Below are positions 33,301-41,096 of a stretch of DNA of 64,000 nucleotides, piece after piece. Position 1 is the stretch's first letter, and each line of letters starts with the position of its first letter. Source of the DNA: Symbiodinium natans (lineage: Eukaryota > Sar > Dinophyceae > Suessiales > Symbiodiniaceae); NCBI GenBank assembly GCA_905221605.1, contig CAJNDS010001502.1, positions 571,001-635,000 of the forward strand, written 5' to 3'. The position numbers and the translations under genes are program-made. The notes below the pieces were generated by a model, which was not told the DNA's origin, did no database searches, and saw only the letters and a program-made list of their open reading frames with translations.

Positions 33301-33383
33301 GTTCGCGCTCAACTTCCATTGAAGGGACATCTTGGGACCTCTTTATTGGAGCCCGCTTCGGCACGGGCCGCAATGATGCCAAG
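24326..33383 (-). CDS. Split hypothetical gene; its repeat intron hosts the copia element
   Basis: Minus-strand exons: 33383-33266 (LASLRPVPKRAPIKRSQDVP...MEVERERLRDAAKAAAAS), 24920-24840 (LKVLGVVVANLGMDLEKVVR), 24744-24637 (VPVPLELLLDVLELPKNKLQ...LILDPSSKTLK) and 24586-24326 (VDSSITHAPPPMMLGNWPRS...SELQRRAKWGLG, stop TAG). The three 3' exons are 81, 108 and 261 bases, all phase 0. Introns: 24745-24839 starts GTTTAGGG; 24587-24636 is GA-AG and holds CCCTAAA units. The large intron 24921-33265 holds TTTAGGG arrays on both sides of the LTR retrotransposon. The link to the 33.3-kb exon rests on continuity of strand and the split array, and is less certain. No domain recognised; the 5' end is missing. 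Confidence 0.68.
24587..24636 (-). repeat. Array-bearing GA-AG intron
   Basis: A 50-nt minus-strand intron AAA|GAACCCTAAACCC...CTTAG|GGA with CCCTAAA units in the sense direction. Confidence 0.65.
24745..24839 (-). repeat. Array-bearing GT-AG intron
   Basis: Begins GTTTAGGGTTTAGGGCTCAGG on the minus strand and ends CTTGGGAG. About eight repeat units, some GCTCAGGG variants. Confidence 0.72.
24943..25078. repeat. TTTAGGG array, left flank of the copia element
   Basis: About nineteen units. The same array resumes at 33124 on the other side of the retrotransposon. Confidence 0.96.
25079..25333 (+). repeat. 5' LTR of copia element
   Basis: Starts TGTTAAACCGACAGG and ends GGGGTTTCACA. I found no difference from 32869-33123. 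Confidence 0.97.
25335..25350 (+). promoter_or_regulatory. Primer-binding site, tRNA-Met-like
   Basis: TGGTAGCGGAGCCCGG one base after the 5' LTR starts with the TGG complement of a tRNA CCA end. It resembles the common initiator-Met PBS TGGTATCAGAGCC. Confidence 0.6.
25424..32839 (+). CDS. Copia Gag-Pol polyprotein
   Basis: 2,471 codons from ATG 25424. Gag-like helices about 100-200 and zinc knuckle CKQCGAKGHWKREC about 339-352 bind genomic RNA. The aspartic protease core is DTGAS at about 497. Integrase has an HHCC-type zinc site near 1396-1435 (HNNLGHPCTE...CSTC) and a catalytic triad near 1461 (D), 1519 (D in YVDPAGE) and 1556 (E in GRTEAHG). Reverse transcriptase is at about 1974-2130 with HVDD at about 2113 where YVDD is usual. 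RNase H carries SDASFAT (about 2267), LSAEV (about 2320) and TDCKSAYD (about 2367). Two features are odd. Residues about 700-908 look like an out-of-frame reading. Residues about 965-1110 (VIEIGSGAICAAVQ...LWLDLQQPW) resemble a Rossmann methyltransferase fold, an insertion not found in classical Ty1. Confidence 0.93.
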   Translation: MAQASEGTAEAAAGATGGVSHLPWQQVPKFTPGVTSVDEYSQRLRFLKELWPAEHLSLLAPRAALLVEGAAFQKVSRIKPEQLRGPDGVKYLVESLGGSWGKTTVEERYHFFEQAIFQTQQKADESNDSYIARHDAFFEELLSRGVTLEEIRAYVLLRHSLLAPEDKKRVIVEAKGDLKYQETVRAVRLLGSKFFTDFQNRSGPGNAKAMDRSKVYDIHMTTDDDTFEEVHMAMGQDEDLSDELILAHFLEANDEDAIYITEFEDQIVEAVQESELAPVFASYQEARQKLRDKAKSRGFWPIKGKMKGKGQSGKRGKGYGSWDGGRRRSLADRIANSNCKQCGAKGHWKRECPKNDAKPEATLFAQIQPTDPFQSEVLQTLPDSEPFNIDEDDSAWTQRGVSTGTGNTGVIQDFGETCFMVAPKVGPSLSLESCLARRLLMIHRTCRTPSCAPPGASSEAQGPATAPKQAVLRRSKPSPIIPEAILVATVGTEGVLDTGASRTVLGDQRVREVISGLAAECRGRVRKIASDVTFRFGNSGTLTSKFALLLPTSEDTWVRVEVIPGNTPLLISNRLLRDLDAVIHVKEGYLMLGGSRRVDLRWDERGLSIVNLSDLLHVGDRKAPVYVVDSLGAHPRPEASSGTPANSPVPSPPEDVSVPPESAKQRFQEPQNTTRQPELKQTARIFEYPSPSPSGFQPSDAHLSQAVREEAPREDARGQSGRTSLRGGGCALGRGTADHGKVLGGGSCPPTGDCESSGMGPSGDRGWQAQRKESRENVRDRPVLLDPHGSEVFSQQPMGTVVQELCPDATEADGQDGAGEVHDQGGGKEHQVPGSSRHGRRGERWVEALLAGCHIPHSCTEPGQQEEQSAGGKLADAHCHVAGGDHDAPGRARKRADEASGDRRCRQGVRVDPSMETDASNQGRHGKVQQMCAQIDKYILQIEEQLGDAVRNSVCQYRLPSLDVIEIGSGAICAAVQRCGGRALTLSPAKLGSARGMYDRLWKLISMYEPTHLWLDLQQPWNHKTDKGKKTPWPGQFLLDLYRYQTERGKHIHFLCGQGFFEQMAPQLQEVQQGTLRMIHELEVGDTPPGNNHLRKATTLYTTSRRLQQSVDTRFQTAGPDPSGRSNRMFPRERRLAKRVALHLGQDLGFPLPLEELLFNVEKRGVSNSDITAAQQVLKRRRLFGKQPGPTISGSEAPRISWDTVFRDVNARVPKGGKVGFSEGDPVVQQVQALLPQIVVQHVVCCRGTNRIQPPCVEGMPRDMPLRQTVVVKRVGGEIAMDGEIEDWSQVPRYKQMRKGIPAKLSLTAYGMSPERLRSFRGLRAEEARNQQMPLRVDQNPEAPQNPENTSTTTDVPTTRSDAEDGPLIQGYPPRSVPRHGPGYFALGESEKRELVRLHNNLGHPCTETFVRFLQERKAEPALIQGARDYSCSTCLETVPTQKLARPATIHTHRDFNDTIGMDVAYWTNSGGKKFLFTHIVDEGTLFQQASGVGRTPEEQWEFLSDHWFQWAGPCQTLYVDPAGEYNSDYWRLKLQTVGVCTNVSAGEAHWQLGRTEAHGRILKSMLSKMDHEEPILNDEGFRRCLRAAVQAKNSLSRVRGFTPEQAVLGKLSRLPASLISDNSATCHALADSDLPEGVSFRRDLQRREQARVAFIHADNDNSYRRALLRRSRHPCERYEPGDWVLYWRRHKAGSRAEQGRWYGPGQVICGDSKVVWVSHCGQLIRAAPEQLRSASLREWQGVLGKTSAESSQGAVGQGVRRVVDLAVLGGTPSRAEVESQGEVPQDVPEPLGPIAPEGVAGIEAGGTVPEVPEENAEGEQPEMEVSPVPSVGLETDMVDASNIPVPEDDEDDLLFGDSECFFAHPTQSQAWEISLHETEVPFENLPTPQQALHFVMLATEARKKRVEVRLRDLNEGERQQFVEAKGKEIRAWLDHRTVRKVAAGTLDDSQLMRCRWLLTWKGPEKDGGPKRAKARLVVLGFEDPDIADIPNDAPTLGKDARQLILQKVASNRWKLINFDVSTAFLQGEGDGRKLGIRPPEELRRALNMQAQEQCQLEGGAYGRIDAPFLWFQTFKKTLEELGFVQSPFDACAFSLVSQRADGSAQVHGVLGIHVDDGIGGGDEYFRRVIDRLRGIYSFGSYDEGEFTFTGIRFRQWDDGSIEMDQERYIEKIVPIHVSRERRVNPTAMLNPEELKELRRLNGSLQYAAVHSRPDLAAKVGYLQTRVNKGQVQHLLEANRVLQEAKAHPISLMVVPIQEQHVTFCTFSDASFATSKDHNSYQGTLVVATDWRMLANREAVIIPVAWSSKKISRVVRSTLSAEVVSLCGSVDRMSWIRLFWEWFKNPAVDIAHPEEVLSHAPQASLVTDCKSAYDIATKTAVPTCSELRTQLECLLLRERLQENCKMRWVHSKAMLADCLTKVMDSSELRRHLREGYYALFDEQKVLENRAGQRQSLQWLRQNSTGVSPEHK
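27522..28151 (+). CDS. Overlapping +1 frame with exonuclease-X-C-terminal-like domain
   Basis: In the +1 frame inside the polyprotein, an ATG-led run (MPTSVKQSVKKLQEKMPEVN...) reads as a plausible protein to TGA 28149. It contains WGQVVIAAGKHKGKSHEKTF, which resembles the GKHKGKTF motif of the exonuclease X-like C-terminal domain. A predicted helical, charged tail ends TRLREIEDADKE. The polyprotein frame over the same bases is glycine/glutamate-rich and unlike a folded protein, yet has no stop. Either the module is expressed by frameshifting, splicing or internal initiation, or the element carries a compensated pair of frameshifts. I favour a functional module in the +1 frame. Confidence 0.6.
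   Translation: MPTSVKQSVKKLQEKMPEVNLDEPLSAEEDVHLAEEQLTMVKYLEVEVVRPPGIANLREWGQVVIAAGKHKGKSHEKTFETDLSYSILMARKSSLSSPWALSFKNYALMRLKQMAKTEQARSTTKAEAKNIKSQGPAVMDGEESDGWKLCSPDATSHTAAPSRGSKRNSPPGASSQMPIAMSPEEIMTRRAVLERELTRLREIEDADKE
32869..33123 (+). repeat. 3' LTR of copia element
   Basis: 255 bp, identical to the 5' LTR by eye. The preceding bases (GTTTTCGATGAG) are only weakly purine-rich, so the polypurine tract is poorly defined. Confidence 0.97.
33124..33207. repeat. TTTAGGG array, right flank of the copia element
   Basis: About eleven perfect units, the continuation of 24943-25078. Confidence 0.96.
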
Positions 33384-34497
33384 CTAGTTTTAAAGAGAAA
33401 AAGGTAAGCTTCATGCTGCGGATTGCGGCGGAGTGCTCAGGCGCTGGCTCGCGCTGTCAGCGCCTGCAGAGGCACCAGCGCTGAACAAAGATATGCCCAG
33501 CCAGGAACTGGAGATTCGGGAAGGCCGCTCTGTCGTACAAGCTTGTGTCTACAAGCAAAACGTTCCTTGAGCTAGTCACCATAGCTCCAACCTGCACGAA
33601 TGGCTTCCATGCACTCTGCCTTCGCTAGACCTTCGCGGTCACGCCGCTGCCATTGAAGTGCCTTCCGACTTGGGCAGCAGGCATGGACGCACGGCATTCG
33701 GCTTTGATGGTTGAAGCCGAAAGCCTTCTTCACTCTATACCATACCTCTAAAGACTCCAACGTCTACCGCACCACAAACAAGGCTGGTCTATGTTTTCAA
33801 GTCAAAAACATGTGCAAAAAAAACATGTGTTTAGCTACAAGCAAGGACTCATGCTGGGACTTTTGACGGCGTGCCCTGCAACTGTCGGCCTGCTGCAGCG
33901 CCGCACGACCTCCCAGCACACAGCGCATGAACAAGACATGGTGGCGTGGCGCATGCCGCAGCCAGTCCGACCGTTCTTGTGAAATAGTATTTCCAAGCAG
34001 TGCCCACAGAAAGCTTGGGCCGCAGCAGAAGCCCCAGCCGGTGATCCAGTTGCTGAGGGCACCCCTGGGCTGCGCGATGCTGCGCACTCGAAGCTGCGCC
34101 AACTTCAACTCCCCCCTCTCTACACTTCTCCGGACCTTCTAAGGGAGGTGATATGTTGAGAAATGAGGACCACAATAAGGTACCCCTACTTTCGGAACCC
34201 CCCATGTGTGGTTCGCCTAATCTGGCACTCGCAAAAAGCTGGCCTCAGCCACCGGTCCCACCACTCCAGCGCCAGCGTCCGGAAGTCCGGGGCGCCCAGC
34301 TGCGCAACAAGAGATTCGAGGCGTTACGTTTTTTTGTGTGTTTTTTTGCCATCCGCCTAGCTGCCTAGCTGACTGAGTCGCCACTCTTGCAGGTTCTGGC
34401 TGCAACTGCCGACGAACAGCTGTGATCCAGGTGACTGCGCCACGGAGTTGTACCCCTCTAAGCCTCTGAGGCCTTCCCTTGTTTATTCTTCTAGAAA

Positions 34498-34947
34498 ATG
34501 GCCTCCGCCGGGATTTCAAGATCCTGCATGTCCTTCGCAGCAGCCAACCTGGAACTCGGGAACGTTTATGCAAAGCTGAGACATGCAACGAAGCGCAGCA
34601 AGAGCCTGCAAGCCAGCACCAGCTGCGACGCTTTGAAGCAAACGATGTACTGGTCCTTGGCTGGCTTCGACGGCATGTGCCAGAACATGTATGACACGGG
34701 CGTCAATGATGTCGCAATGCAACTGCCTCCAATAAAGATCCAATTAAGCCTCGCACCATGGCAACTGCAAGCAGGAAGCCTTGCATCGGTGCCAAAGTTG
34801 TCCCGACAGAATCGATCTCATAGGGTTTAGGGTTAAGGGTTTAGGGTTTAGGGCAAATCTTTGGCCAAGAGGCACAGCGAGAGTGAAGGATCTGCGTTGC
34901 GGCGGTCATCCCAGATCTGGGAAGGGCGGCGTCAATGGACAGTGTGA
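34498..34947 (+). CDS. Two-exon hypothetical gene with a 27-nt repeat intron
   Basis: Exon 1, 34498-34824, starts at ATG after a strong acceptor-like tract (TTTATTCTTCTAG) and reads MASAGISRSCMSFAAANLEL...LQAGSLASVPKLSRQNRSHR. Exon 2, 34852-34947, reads GKSLAKRHSESEGSALRRSS...WTV and stops at TGA 34945. The 27 bases between them are GTTTAGGGTTAAGGGTTTAG and the remaining repeat, with GT and AG ends. Its length is a multiple of three, but its first TAG would stop translation if retained. The total is 140 residues, basic at the end, with no domain recognised. Another frame (34479-34694) is also protein-like, so the first exon's frame is not certain. Confidence 0.6.
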
Positions 34948-35094
34948 ACAATGAGTGCGGACCATGGTGTCTGCACACCTTGGCGTGAACCACACCCGAA
35001 ACTCCCCCCCCCCCCTCCCCCTGGTTCCCAACATGCCGAGTCCTACGTCTCAAACCCTAAACCCTAAACCCTAAACCCCAAACCGATTCTCCAG
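34948..35094. repeat. C tract and CCCTAAA array
   Basis: A C run at about 35006-35022 followed by CCCTAAA units (about 35053-35083), upstream of the next exon's acceptor (GATTCTCCAG|T). Confidence 0.8.
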
Positions 35095-35237
35095 TATGCC
35101 TCGAGTATGACACACATCTGCTGCCAGCCGAGGTGTTGGAAGACCTCGGCTGCCACTTGCGGTCAAGAAGCCAGAAACAAAGCCGATTTCATGCGCTGCT
35201 CCCCCGTTGTAGACCGACAACAGTCGTCTCCAAGTAA
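35095..35237 (+). CDS. Terminal exon of an unidentified gene
   Basis: After acceptor GATTCTCCAG, phase 1, the frame reads CLEYDTHLLPAEVLEDLGCH, then LRSRSQKQSRFHALLPRCRP, and stops at TAA 35235. Composition is protein-like and amphipathic. The preceding exon probably lies left of the array and ends near 35047 (TAC|GTC), but its frame is unresolved. No domain recognised. Confidence 0.55.
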
Positions 35238-36619
35238 CTTGAGAACGTCTGAGATGCCATGTACTTCGTTCTGGGCGAAACTATGCCGTGCATAAGCTGT
35301 TGAGCGGCGATCTTCCTCACCTAACACGAAAGCAAGCTAATCTTCTAACTTTAGGAGCGACCACGTGCGAGGCGCCAAAACTCGCTGCCAGGAGTTGACT
35401 GTTCGCTTTTGCTCGGGTTGTTTGGATTGATGTGGGTTGTCTGGTACAGCCGAAAGAACCGGAGCCACAACTTCCAGTTGCGTTGCGAGGCACAAACGGA
35501 TCCCGCTCGCTGGCCACCAAAAGTGCCTGGCACCAACTTTGTGCTCTGTGTTCACTGAACCGTCCGGTCCCATTTTGCCCAGACCGGAGACAAAATCCAT
35601 CAAAATCCGCTGCTAGAAACGCAATGAAAGGCATGACCCGCTCCTGTCTCAGCGCTGAGGGCACTACCTTATCCAGCCATCATCACACTGGAATGGGACT
35701 CTTGGCATCCTCTTGCAATCTCACCACATCCTCACCTAGGGCACCGGGCACTCAATCGGTTGTGGAGAACCTCAGCTGTTCAGCAAACGCTTGAAATCTT
35801 CACTGCCACCTCTACCAGGACTAGGCGACGAGGACTAGGATGCTGATGTTAACGGTATCTAACGCTCCTACTCGTGGCCTTGGCAAGGCTGAGGCAAGCA
35901 AACACGCGACCTGGAATTGCAAAGACTATTTCTTGGCATCGCCTTCCATGAAGTTCACTCTGCCGTGTTAAATCTGCTAAGGAGCTTCCACCTGTGCCGC
36001 AAGAGCCTCCGGCTGGAGGCTCTGCCAACCTGGCCCCCATCTTTCAATCCACGGTGGTTACGAGGTGCAGGACTCGAATGACGAGCTGATGCTCATGGGA
36101 AGCTAGAGAAGAGAACTCCGCAGGAGAGAGAGCTTGATGCAACATGACAACACAGGCCAAGCGGTACGGAGCAGAAACACCTCTGCCAACTGCGTCCACA
36201 CCCTGGCCTGCGCATCATACTGTTCGGAACTCGAGATGGCAGACAGATGTAGACAGCAATCCCTTCCAGCATCAATCCCGAGTGCCCCGCGTCCCTCAGA
36301 AAATACTGGCATCACCACCCGATTCCCCAATTCAAAGCACCTACAGGCCCTGAGAGTCCAGCTTTTGCCGGCTGGGACCGGAGAGCCTGGCCAAGCACTT
36401 TGGCTTTGGGCTTCGAGAAAGCGAAAAGAAAACCTGCCATTCTTCGCTCACTAGCAATGCCTTGACTGGACTTTCGAGTAGCTGGGCAAGCTCTGAGACA
36501 AGGAATACGAGAACGACATGCAGCGCTCCACTAGCTGCCATGTAACCGTTGCTCTCTTCACTGGGCCTTGCAAAGCTTTAGCAGGTCACCCTCCACCTTG
36601 GTTCCGCAGAGTTTTGGGT

Positions 36620-36665
36620 CTCTAAACCCTAAAACCCTAAAACCCTCAAACCCTAAAACCCTAAA
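36620..36665. repeat. CCCTAAAA variant array
   Basis: Units are CCCTAAAA or CCCTCAAA, one base longer than the common unit. The frame before it (KALAGHPPPWFRRVL) and the open stretch after it (AATACTATTTTTGAG) could be exons. Confidence 0.85.
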
Positions 36666-37974
36666 GAATACTATTTTTGAGGTGCGAGAGTCCAACGTGT
36701 ACTGGTGATGGAGGTCCAAGGGTGAGCGGGCTCATCGTGGCAGGGTTGATTTTGTAGCCTTACCGCCGGCGCTGCGTCAAAGCCAGTAAACTGTCCCTGC
36801 CTCAGACCCCAAACCGCGCAAGGCAGCTTCAAAAGTAGCCCAGAACACCCCGAGAGTAGATAGAGAGCGTGCCCCCCCCCCGGTTGGAGGCACCGCGGAG
36901 GTGAGAGCGAACTCGGGCAGGCGGAAACACCCAAGTATCAAGTTCCTTTTCTCAGGTAATCCCTTCCCCCAAATGCTAAGCCCCCTAATATGAAGTACCC
37001 CCATGATAGTTTTGGTATAGTGTGTGTGGGGATTAGCATACGGAGGCGGTTAGTCTTAGGGGGAGGGGATTAACGTAGGAGCCCCTTGGAACAAGCTGTC
37101 TTTGGAGACATAGCCATTTAAAAAGGTGCGCGTTTCAAATAGCAAGGTGATCTGTTCTTGAGAAGCGGGAGGAGGTGTGAGGTGTGAGGTGTGAGGGAGA
37201 GTGCAAGGACTGCTTCCCGAAGACCAAGGCGCATTTCATTCAACACAAGTCCTTAGCACCACCTCAATTTCCAGAACCGATTCAGCCCAAAGTCTGTTCT
37301 TGACGATTCTGCAGTTAGTTCACTCGGGAGCAGGGATCAAGCTTTCAGAAAGGGTCTGAAGTTGCGCCTGTGGCTGCTGGGCCCCGGGCGTATCTCAGAG
37401 GATTCTGCCGAGCATCCTGGTCTTTGCACCACAAACAACTGATGAACACTAGCCTCTTCCACAATAACACCGATGAATCTTACGTAACCAGCCTGTTTGT
37501 TTCCCGTCTGCTCCACTCGGCCCGGCCTCCAAAAAGATTTGGGCCAGGACGTTGACATCGCTGCCCATGTAGCGGGCGAGGGCTACCAGCAGCTGGAGCG
37601 CCTCGCCAACACGAGCTGGGAGAGCAGCTGTTGCAAAATGCTGCGACTGCTGCAGCTACGGTTGCAATGTAGCCGCAACGATGCCGCATGCACAGTGAAG
37701 CTGCAAGCCAGCCAGGGCCTCCTCGGGAGAAACATCGGCCAGGCACGCCTTATCCTTCCAGCGCGTGCAGTAGCTGTACAGCTGATCGGCAGGAATGCAC
37801 GCCGATGAAGCAGCTCTTGCAAAGCTGGAAGCCACCAAGGGAAAGCAGATTATCCCCAAACTCAATGCCACACGATCTTGCATACTTGCAGCCTCCTCAA
37901 GAAGATGCCGAAGCAGGAAGGCGGCAGCACGAGCAGCCGCGGCATCCTGCTGCGCATGCCGTGGTCATTTGGGG

Positions 37975-38047
37975 GTTTACGAACATAGAGGTACCCTTTC
38001 GGGGGTCCTTATTCTAAAGGGTCCTAATATTTGGGGGTCTATATCAG
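37975..38047 (+). repeat. GTTTACGAA-family repeat, probable intron
   Basis: Starts GTTTACGAACATAGAGG right after an open frame (...VVIWG) and ends CTATATCAG|G. Family copy, see 40025-40129. Confidence 0.6.
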
Positions 38048-39927
38048 GGGTTCCTGATTATCGTCAACTCCCATTTCTGCATGTATGTGAGCAGCCGCAT
38101 GCGCCCAACTTGAGCTCCCGTCGCGCAGACGCTTGTTTCTTCAAGCAAGGCGTCACCCCATGAAGTCAGATGTGGTCGCTGGATCATGATGCCATTTCCA
38201 CGACAGCTGTGTAGGATGCCGGAAAAGCTCCTGGGACAAAAGCAGATGAGGTCTTCCGCCCTCACATCCATCAGTGTTGCAAAGCGTGCAAACCTTTTGG
38301 ATCACCGTTTAAGGTTTAGGCCCAGGGTTTTTTGCCAGCCGCCTAGCTGACCCCTCAACAAGCCACTCCGCAAGGAACCGTCGAGGGCACCGTGGGGCCA
38401 ATGTCAAGCAATCAACAGGGTGTCGGGTTGAGGCTCCTCGGCAACTTGCAATCCATTCAGAGGGGAGGTGGGCCGGAGGCGCCGCAGCGGCACATCCACC
38501 TGGGAGAGGCAGGCCCTTTGCGAAATGCGGCATGCCTTGACCCGCGCAACTTCTAAGCCTAGCGGGCCTAGCGGTCTTCGTGGCACAGTTTTCCTCGTCA
38601 TAAAGAAAAGCCCCGTCGGATGGGGCGCTGGAAACTGTAAGAAACATGCTCTCCAGGCAAGTGCGTCCTTCCTCGCGGGATGTCTACGTCTACGTTTGCC
38701 ACCCCACCTCCCAAGACAAACGTAACAAGCAACTCATCCAGGGCCCTGGCCGGGTACAGCTTTTCGTCACGCACAGGGCCTTGTTGCGTGCCACACTGCT
38801 GGCGAAGCTCCTCGAATGGCCGGCAAGCGGGATGCGAGGCTCATGTCACACTTGCTGCAGTTTGCAAGATACTGCCGAGTTGCCCAAAGCAGCACTGACC
38901 CCAGAGCGTGGCTGTCAGGACGATCATAGCTCAGAAGTGGGGCCACCTACGAAGCAAAAGCCAAGGGTTGTTGGGGCTGCTTGCCAGGGCTGACGCTAAA
39001 GTCACTTAATCCCCAAGTTCAAGTAAAGGAAATCCAAGCCCAGCCCGTGAACCTGCACCATGCAACTTGAGCAACACACGCGACGCTAGAGACACAGTCA
39101 AACATACCCTGCACAGACTTGAGAGGGTGGCCGCTGGTAGCTGTACAAGCGACAGCCTTGTGCTACCTAGTTGAAGTCTTGTTTTCGGTCCCCTTCTGTC
39201 CTGCGGTCTTCATGACAACAGCAGCAGCTCCGATCTCACAACCTACGCTTTCCGGGTCTTACCGTTACCACTTGCGCTAACCAGACCATTCGGCCTCCAG
39301 CAAGGCCTGGTATCGCGCAGCCAGCTCGCGACGTGGCATGGCCTGTCAGGTGGGCCCCTGATGGTCCATAGCGTTTTAGATGCATGAGTACAGCCGCACT
39401 ATAGCCGTTGGAGCGACCCTGACGTGCTCAGGTGAGCTTCCATGTTCGGCTCGAAGTCTCCGGGGTGATTGAAAGCAAAGGTTCTGGCCTCGAGTCGACG
39501 AACAACACCTGTCAAGTTTCGCATCCACTGCTCCTGGCGTCTGATGCTACAATAAGAGAGGCTCAGTCACAGGTCTCAGCGAGTGCGGCAAGTTCTTCAA
39601 CCACCGAGTCGATGTAGAAATTGTCTATCTAGTGAATCTTGTGTCAACTTACCTTGCAGGTACTGGCCGACGGCCTTTCGGGCGTGGACACTTGCCTCTG
39701 CCATGCTATACCATCCATGCACCTTCTTGTGCCCAGATCGTGCTAACACTCCACTCCCTTGGCCCAGCGGGCGGCCCTCTGGCGACCCTCAACGTCCTCC
39801 GGGATGAACACCGCATAGGCTTCATGCCTGATATGCCCTGCGAACCTGGGCAAGGGGAGCAGCTGGGCATGCTCGTGAAGACCCCCACATGGCGCGGTCA
39901 CCAAGTTGGGCTGGGAGGCGGTGCGAA

Positions 39928-40157
39928 AGCATAGAGCCACTGGTCGCTGACGACAACCTGAGCCACCCAGCAAGCTTGGGGCCCCGTCGATACATCGAAG
40001 AGATGCTTGCAACCCTATTTGGGAGTTTACGAAAATAGGGGACCCCTAATATAAACCCACAAAATAGTAGGATTCCCCTGAAACAGGGACCCCAATAAGG
40101 TACCCCTAATATCGGAAACCCCCAAACAGGGTTTACATCGCAAACACTCAAGTCCAG
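39928..40157 (+). CDS. Two exons separated by an introner-like repeat
   Basis: The exon ending at 40024 reads SIEPLVADDNLSHPASLGPR, then RYIEEMLATLFG. The repeat 40025-40129 has GT (GTTTACGAAAATAGGGG) and AG (CCCCAAACAG) ends. The next exon, 40130-40157, continues in phase 1 as RFTSQTLKS and ends at a classic donor, AG|GTGAGC. The upstream start (about 39928) is approximate. No domain recognised. The phase agreement and the second donor make a chance match unlikely, though the second exon is short. Confidence 0.55.
40025..40129 (+). repeat. GTTTACGAAAATAGGGG-family introner-like element
   Basis: 105 bases with GT and AG at its ends. Internal blocks GGACCCCTAATAT, ATAGTAGGATTCCCC, GGACCCCAATAAGGTACCCC and TCGGAAACCCCCA recur in ten or more copies in the window. 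Confidence 0.75.
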
Positions 40158-41096
40158 GTGAGCTGCAGGGATGCAGTTGTGAAGAACCGCATCGTAGAAC
40201 TTCCGGGTTGGGCCTCCATTCCTGACAAAATTGCTCCGTGATGCGAGGACCCTCGGGTTCCGAATGGCAAATGGATGGGAGGTCCTTCCCGCGATCGCAA
40301 AGCAAAACCGGCTGCTTTGGAAGCCACGCTGGAGTTCGCTACCTCAAGGTTTTGCTGGATTTTGACATGATGCGGTGCGTCTGGAGTTGTGTTGCCGGAG
40401 TCGGCCAGCACTGTCAACAGCCCCGTCTGCAGCCACAAGAATCAGCAAGGCTGGTCGTAAGGCGCTTGGCGGGTTTGGGGTTGAGGTTTTGGCTTTCAGC
40501 TTCAACTATCGCGTGGTGGTACAGGCGGACAGACGCCGTCGCCTTCGGCGACGATTCATGGTAGTCAGTTGCCCCTGGACCCAGCAAGCATTTCAGTGAA
40601 GTGGTTGGGAACCCCTCTAAATACTCGCTGAGGGCTTACTTCAGCCTTCCAGCCACTGGAAGGATCCTTACATCCTTCATCTTCACTCAGTCTGCCTGCT
40701 CTCCCAGCGAAGGCCAGAAACACGAAGCCTTCACAGCCTGCTCGGACGAAACGAATTTAAATTGAAACTTTGCAAGCCTCCGAGACTCAAAGAGTTTTCT
40801 GGAAGCTGAATCAAATGATCTCAAATGGAAGCGACCTTTCAAACAGCTCTCGGACAACAACAACCTAAAGAGGCTATGCCACGTTTACTGAGCTTCTCCA
40901 AAAGCCACACAACCAAGGAAACCAGAGCGAATGTCCCCAGGACATGCAGGTATATCATTGAAAACATCTGCACAAGCCTGGTGTGCAAAAATGCATTTGG
41001 CCAAAGCCGGCCTGAACAGCAGTACTCGATGGCGCTCGTCTGATCAAGCATCAACGTGGCCACCGAAACAGCTTACAAGGTTTCCAGCACCTGCAT

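Larger units (their letters stand above)
35238..39920. other. Mostly unresolved; possible scattered exons
   Basis: Nothing recognisable. Protein-like short frames occur on both strands: + strand 36549-36616 next to a CCCTAAAA array; minus strand about 37660-37830 (LYSYCTRWKDKACLADVSPE); + strand 37860-37974 (PQEDAEAGRRQHEQPRHPAA) ending at a GTTTACGAA-family repeat. None could be assembled into a gene with confidence. Confidence 0.45.
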
